Positions 13,062 to 15,732 of a DNA stretch of 15,732 nt are shown piece after piece. The number at the start of each line of letters is the position of its first letter. The first letter of the stretch is position 1. The notes beneath the pieces are model-generated. The model was not told the origin of the DNA. It saw only the letters and a program-made list of their open reading frames with translations, and made no database searches. The position numbers and the translations under genes are program-made. Source of the DNA: JAJTHC01 sp044348005 (GTDB lineage: Bacteria > Cyanobacteriota > Vampirovibrionia > Vampirovibrionales > JAJTHC01); the NCBI GenBank assembly GCA_044348005.1, contig JBIKTR010000024.1:1-15732 (forward strand), in the 5' to 3' direction.

Positions 13062-14873
13062 GTGAGTTTTGAAGAACGCACCCTAAAACGCTGGACGTTA
13101 GGGCGACTTTTCATCCCCTTTACTTGTGTGGGAAGTCTAACTGTGTGGGAAGTCACGTGTAGAAAGCCTATGTTTACCTTTTTTGACTCACAACCTCACT
13201 CCCCCACACCGACGCAAGCGGTGTCTGGCTTACCTGCTTTAACGCGTGAAGAACGTCAGGCGTTTTCTTACCTAGGGCTTCAGCTGTGCCAAAGCATTTC
13301 ACCTCACCTTCAGGATTTTTGGGGACTTAAAAGCCAGTGGCAATTTCAAGGGGTCTGGTACCGCCTTCCCCCCTTATGGCAGCAAGAAGGCTTGTTTGAA
13401 GTGGCGGGTAGTCTGCCTCGAATAAGTGATAGTTACGACCCCATTGCCCTGCCTTACACTGCTTACGTCAATCACGCGTTGTATGAAGGGTTGCTTCGCT
13501 ATAGCTTGGGCGAAGCAAGCCACAAAACATCGACTGCCCCATTAACGACGCTAGAATCCTTTGTGGTGCGTGACTATTTAGCACAATGGGTCGAACACGC
13601 GCTAAAGATACTGGTGCCTGAAAGTATTGAACTTTCCAGTGAACGCCCTGTTCACATGGAGGGCGTTATGACCTACGTATTTATGGCCACTTCAGGCATT
13701 ACACCCCTAGAAGAAGGCGTGTGTAAACTCATGCTTCAAGTTCCCGTGAGTGTTTTAAAGACGGTGGCCAAGCAGTTTAAACCACTGCCGAAGCATTCGT
13801 GGGAAAGCGTTTTGGCGTGGAGCCAAGGGCAGGGGAGTTGTTTGACGAGTCCTGCCACGCTGGTGGCGGGCTTAAGCACGCTAAAAATTAGTGAACTCAA
13901 AAGCCTAGAAGCGGGGGACTTACTGGTTTTAGAACATAGTGATGTTCATTACTTAGGGCTTAAACACCCTAAAATCCATGTGTTACAAGCCTTTGGCATA
14001 AACGCCGAACTAGGTTCGTTGGAATACTTTGATCCTGCTTGGGCGAGTCCTTCCCCTTATTCTAGTCCTTCCGCGCCCAACCATCAATCGCCACTGGCCT
14101 TTACCCACGAACTTCATTCCACTTCCCCTGAACAATTGCATGAAAGTACCCTAACTATGATGTACCCCCATACCCAAGTCCCCACTGATGCTCAACAGTC
14201 GTTGTGGGATCAATTACATGTAGACGTCCACGCCGAATTCAAGCCCTTACGAATCCCCATTCAAGAATTGCGTCACATGAGCCAAGGCTTGTTGATTGAA
14301 GTGGGGGACTTACTGCACAATGAAATTCAATTGGTCACCAATTCCACCACCATTGCGTACGGTCAACTCGTCGTGGTGGGAGACAAATTCGGCGTGTTGT
14401 TGACGAAAGTCCCAGGGCAAGAAGATGCTCAGGCCTTAACACCGCTGGGTGGGCAGGAAGATCCCTTGGCGCCTGTTTCAGTGGCGCCAAGCAAACCCTC
14501 TTCTGGCCTTGCTGAGCAAGCCCCTTCCCCCCAAGCCAGCCCCCCTTCGTTCGAAGAAGAAGAAGAGGACGACGAAGATGATGAGGCCCCCACCCCTAAA
14601 ATAGATCCTCAACTCGTGGCTTATTGCCAAAACATTGGGTTGCATCCGCAGTTGGCTCAAACGGCCATTAGCGTTGGGTTTAACTTGCAAGAATTGGTGG
14701 ATGCCGCCACTCAACAAGGCATCGGCATGAATGAGTTCTTTGTCGCCGCGTTTGAACAGAATAACATTCCAGTCCCCAAGCTAGACGATGACGATGAACT
14801 GAGCGCTGAATTAAACCGCACCACCGCCATGCTAGAAGAAGTCGAAGACTTATTGGATGATGAAGACGATTAA
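13062..14873 (+). CDS. FliM/FliN-like SpoA-domain protein (flagellar switch or type III secretion C-ring)
   Basis: A 603-residue protein related to flagellar switch and SctQ/YscQ C-ring subunits. Residues about 65-235 resemble the FliM middle domain, including LTTLESFVVRDYLAQWVEHAL and KLMLQVPVSVLKTV. A divergent first SpoA domain follows at about 258-320. After a low-complexity linker comes a clear second SpoA domain at about 383-450, with the typical G-x-LLHNEI, IAYGQLVVVGDKFGVLL ending. The C-terminus is unusual: a Pro/Ser-rich then strongly acidic stretch (about 470-510), a helical segment (515-570), and an acidic tail. It may be a FliM-FliN fusion. No other flagellar or secretion gene is nearby. 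The start is uncertain: GTG at 13062 has a distant GGGTGGA; an ATG at 13170 (residue 37) has only a weak AGAAAG, but the first 36 codons look poorly coding and hold a 17-bp-period repeat. Confidence 0.75.
   Translation: MSFEERTLKRWTLGRLFIPFTCVGSLTVWEVTCRKPMFTFFDSQPHSPTPTQAVSGLPALTREERQAFSYLGLQLCQSISPHLQDFWGLKSQWQFQGVWYRLPPLWQQEGLFEVAGSLPRISDSYDPIALPYTAYVNHALYEGLLRYSLGEASHKTSTAPLTTLESFVVRDYLAQWVEHALKILVPESIELSSERPVHMEGVMTYVFMATSGITPLEEGVCKLMLQVPVSVLKTVAKQFKPLPKHSWESVLAWSQGQGSCLTSPATLVAGLSTLKISELKSLEAGDLLVLEHSDVHYLGLKHPKIHVLQAFGINAELGSLEYFDPAWASPSPYSSPSAPNHQSPLAFTHELHSTSPEQLHESTLTMMYPHTQVPTDAQQSLWDQLHVDVHAEFKPLRIPIQELRHMSQGLLIEVGDLLHNEIQLVTNSTTIAYGQLVVVGDKFGVLLTKVPGQEDAQALTPLGGQEDPLAPVSVAPSKPSSGLAEQAPSPQASPPSFEEEEEDDEDDEAPTPKIDPQLVAYCQNIGLHPQLAQTAISVGFNLQELVDAATQQGIGMNEFFVAAFEQNNIPVPKLDDDDELSAELNRTTAMLEEVEDLLDDEDD
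13125..13154. repeat. Direct repeat of TGTGTGGGAAGTC with 17-bp period
   Basis: Two exact 13-bp copies (13125-13137 and 13142-13154). Since 17 is not a multiple of three, they are read in different frames if the GTG at 13062 is the start. This would suit a regulatory site just before the alternative ATG at 13170. Confidence 0.55.
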
Positions 14874-14893
14874 CGGCTTACCCACGTAAATGG

Positions 14894-14934
14894 AGGAGCC
14901 CTAAGCATCTCCTACTAGCTATTCTATTTTTTTT
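14894..14934 (+). terminator. Weak terminator-like hairpin after the SpoA-domain gene
   Basis: AGGAG at 14894-14898 can pair with CTCCT at 14909-14913; a run of eight T follows at 14927-14934, 13 bases beyond the stem. The stem is short and the T-run distant, so this is a weak call. Confidence 0.3.
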
Positions 14935-14984
14935 GTCGTATAGTAATAACTGTTGTGTCATGGAATGGAGACGAGCGCGTATTT

Positions 14985-15491
14985 ATGTCTATTATAGCAT
15001 CGTCTTGGCCTATTTTCAAGATTTCTTCGCTGTTTCCTGTGGGCTTTTATAACTCGGGCTATGAAGTAATTGTATCGAGTCTTCTAAGTGCGTTTATGGC
15101 GCAATTATTTAAGGTCATTGGTACGCTTGTGTTTAAGCGTGAAATGAATTTTCGCTTGTTGGTTGAAACAGGCGGTATGCCTTCTAGCCATAGTGCTTCA
15201 ATGTCGGCGCTGGCAACTGCAGTGGGCATGGTTGAAGGTTTTTCTTCCACCATATTTGCCGTGGCTGTGGGCATTGCTTTAGTGGTGATGTACGACGCCG
15301 CAGGGGTGCGTCGTTCAGCAGGACGCATGGCCAGCATTTTAAATAAAATGACTCAAGACATTTACACCCATGAAACGGGTCATGTTCCTGAACGTTTACG
15401 CGAATTATTGGGGCATACACCGTTTGAAGTGTTGGTGGGTGGCTTGTTAGGCATTGTGTTTGCCGTTTACTTTCATTTAAGCTTGGCTTAA
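14985..15491 (+). CDS. Divergent PAP2 family membrane protein (YuiD/DUF212 type)
   Basis: A 168-residue integral membrane protein of the divergent PAP2/acid-phosphatase-related family. It has several hydrophobic segments (about 26-50, 73-82, 90-104 and 148-166). Family motifs are GGMPSSHSA (63-71), YDAAGVRRSAGR (103-114) with a following LN, and LGHTPFEVLVGGLLGI (142-157). The conserved Ser-His, Asp and Arg residues resemble a phosphatase site, but the substrate of this family is not settled. The ATG at 14985 is used; GGAG lies 14 bases upstream, which is far. The frame extends to a GTG at 14955 with no ribosome binding site. A TATAGT box at 14939-14944 may be its -10. The family is widespread in Cyanobacteria and Firmicutes. 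Confidence 0.88.
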   Translation: MSIIASSWPIFKISSLFPVGFYNSGYEVIVSSLLSAFMAQLFKVIGTLVFKREMNFRLLVETGGMPSSHSASMSALATAVGMVEGFSSTIFAVAVGIALVVMYDAAGVRRSAGRMASILNKMTQDIYTHETGHVPERLRELLGHTPFEVLVGGLLGIVFAVYFHLSLA

Positions 15492-15608
15492 AGTCTGGCG
15501 GGGCGTTTATTGGGCCTGAGTTTGGGTCGCTTAAATCGAAGGATTCCGTAAGCGGAAAGGCATTTGGGAGTTGAGCGTTTTTTCTTTCTGTTAATCTCGT
15601 TTAAACAA

Positions 15609-15627
15609 GGGCCTGGTAAACTTTAGC
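15609..15627. repeat. Possible left end of an IS1595-like element
   Basis: GGGCCTGGTAAACTTTAGC begins 44 bp before the transposase ATG, a plausible distance and GG-type start for a terminal repeat. ACTTTAGC (15620-15627) is also inverted as GCTAAAGT at 15642-15649, just before the gene. The matching right end lies outside the window, so this is tentative. Confidence 0.3.
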
Positions 15628-15652
15628 TAATTTTATGATAGGCTAAAGTATT

Positions 15653-15732
15653 ATGAATCCTAGTAAAAATAAGTATTATAAACAGTCGCACATTTCTGAA
15701 CGTAAATTTCGCGAATTATTGCGGTGTTTTGC
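15653..15732 (+). CDS. IS1595-like transposase, N-terminal fragment cut by window edge
   Basis: The frame starts at the ATG at 15653 and runs off the window after 26 codons. The N-terminus contains NKYYKQSHISERKFRELLR, which resembles the N-terminal zinc-binding/helix-turn-helix lead of ISXO2-like (IS1595) transposases, where similar N-K-Y-x-x-S-x-I-S-E-x-K-F-R segments occur. Catalytic residues are beyond the edge. There is no strong ribosome binding site; an 8-bp inverted repeat just upstream could limit expression, as transposases often keep low levels. Confidence 0.55.
   Translation, partial: MNPSKNKYYKQSHISERKFRELLRCF

Noticed and set aside
15544..15557. TTCCG-TAAG-CGGAA hairpin as terminator of the PAP2 gene
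   Set aside because: The stem is only 5 bp and the nearest T-run is more than 20 bases away.

Overview
The window looks like a stretch of bacterial chromosome carrying mostly housekeeping genes. The best guess for the organism is a non-photosynthetic relative of Cyanobacteria (Vampirovibrionia/Melainabacteria). That rests on the mix of a cyanobacterial-looking RpoD-family sigma factor, a HEAT-repeat protein, MinC, FabI, a C5-pathway HemL and a flagellar-switch-like SpoA protein, with no photosynthesis genes in view. This is inference; a protein search of the sigma factor or UvrB would settle it. Runs of G and C (8 to 10 bases) are common, even inside housekeeping genes.

Region 1 (1-593): a possible end of an upstream gene, then an AT-richer unknown gene whose well-spaced ribosome binding site and ATG lie out of frame with its body because of a C9 run. 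A C10 run lies just upstream. Region 2 (594-5766, minus strand): uvrB (excision repair), a Fic/DUF4172 AMPylase with a winged-helix tail and three operator-like repeats at its promoter, minC (division-site placement), and a two-gene overlapping unit encoding a 63-residue protein of unknown function and an exported TPR-like protein.

Region 3 (5874-9421, plus strand): fabI (fatty-acid elongation), a HEAT-repeat protein behind a strong promoter flanked by a perfect inverted repeat, and a dihydrolipoamide dehydrogenase. Region 4 (9422-9781) has no convincing gene. It holds a 144-bp MITE-like element inserted at a TA inside an older terminal-inverted-repeat element; a related sequence lies upstream of uvrB. 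Region 5 (9782-12698): a small Xre-type regulator (minus), an RpoD-family sigma factor and hemL.

Region 6 (12699-15732): a bidirectional terminator, a likely 26-residue Cys-rich small ORF on the minus strand, a FliM/FliN-like SpoA protein with an unusual acidic and helical C-terminus, a YuiD-type divergent PAP2 membrane protein, and the start of an IS1595-like transposase cut by the window edge.

The genes do not form one pathway. No tRNA, rRNA or CRISPR array was seen. The most interesting structures are regulatory or mobile: the poly-C frameshift locus, the fic operator and RNA hairpin, the nested MITE, and the inverted repeat at the HEAT-gene promoter.
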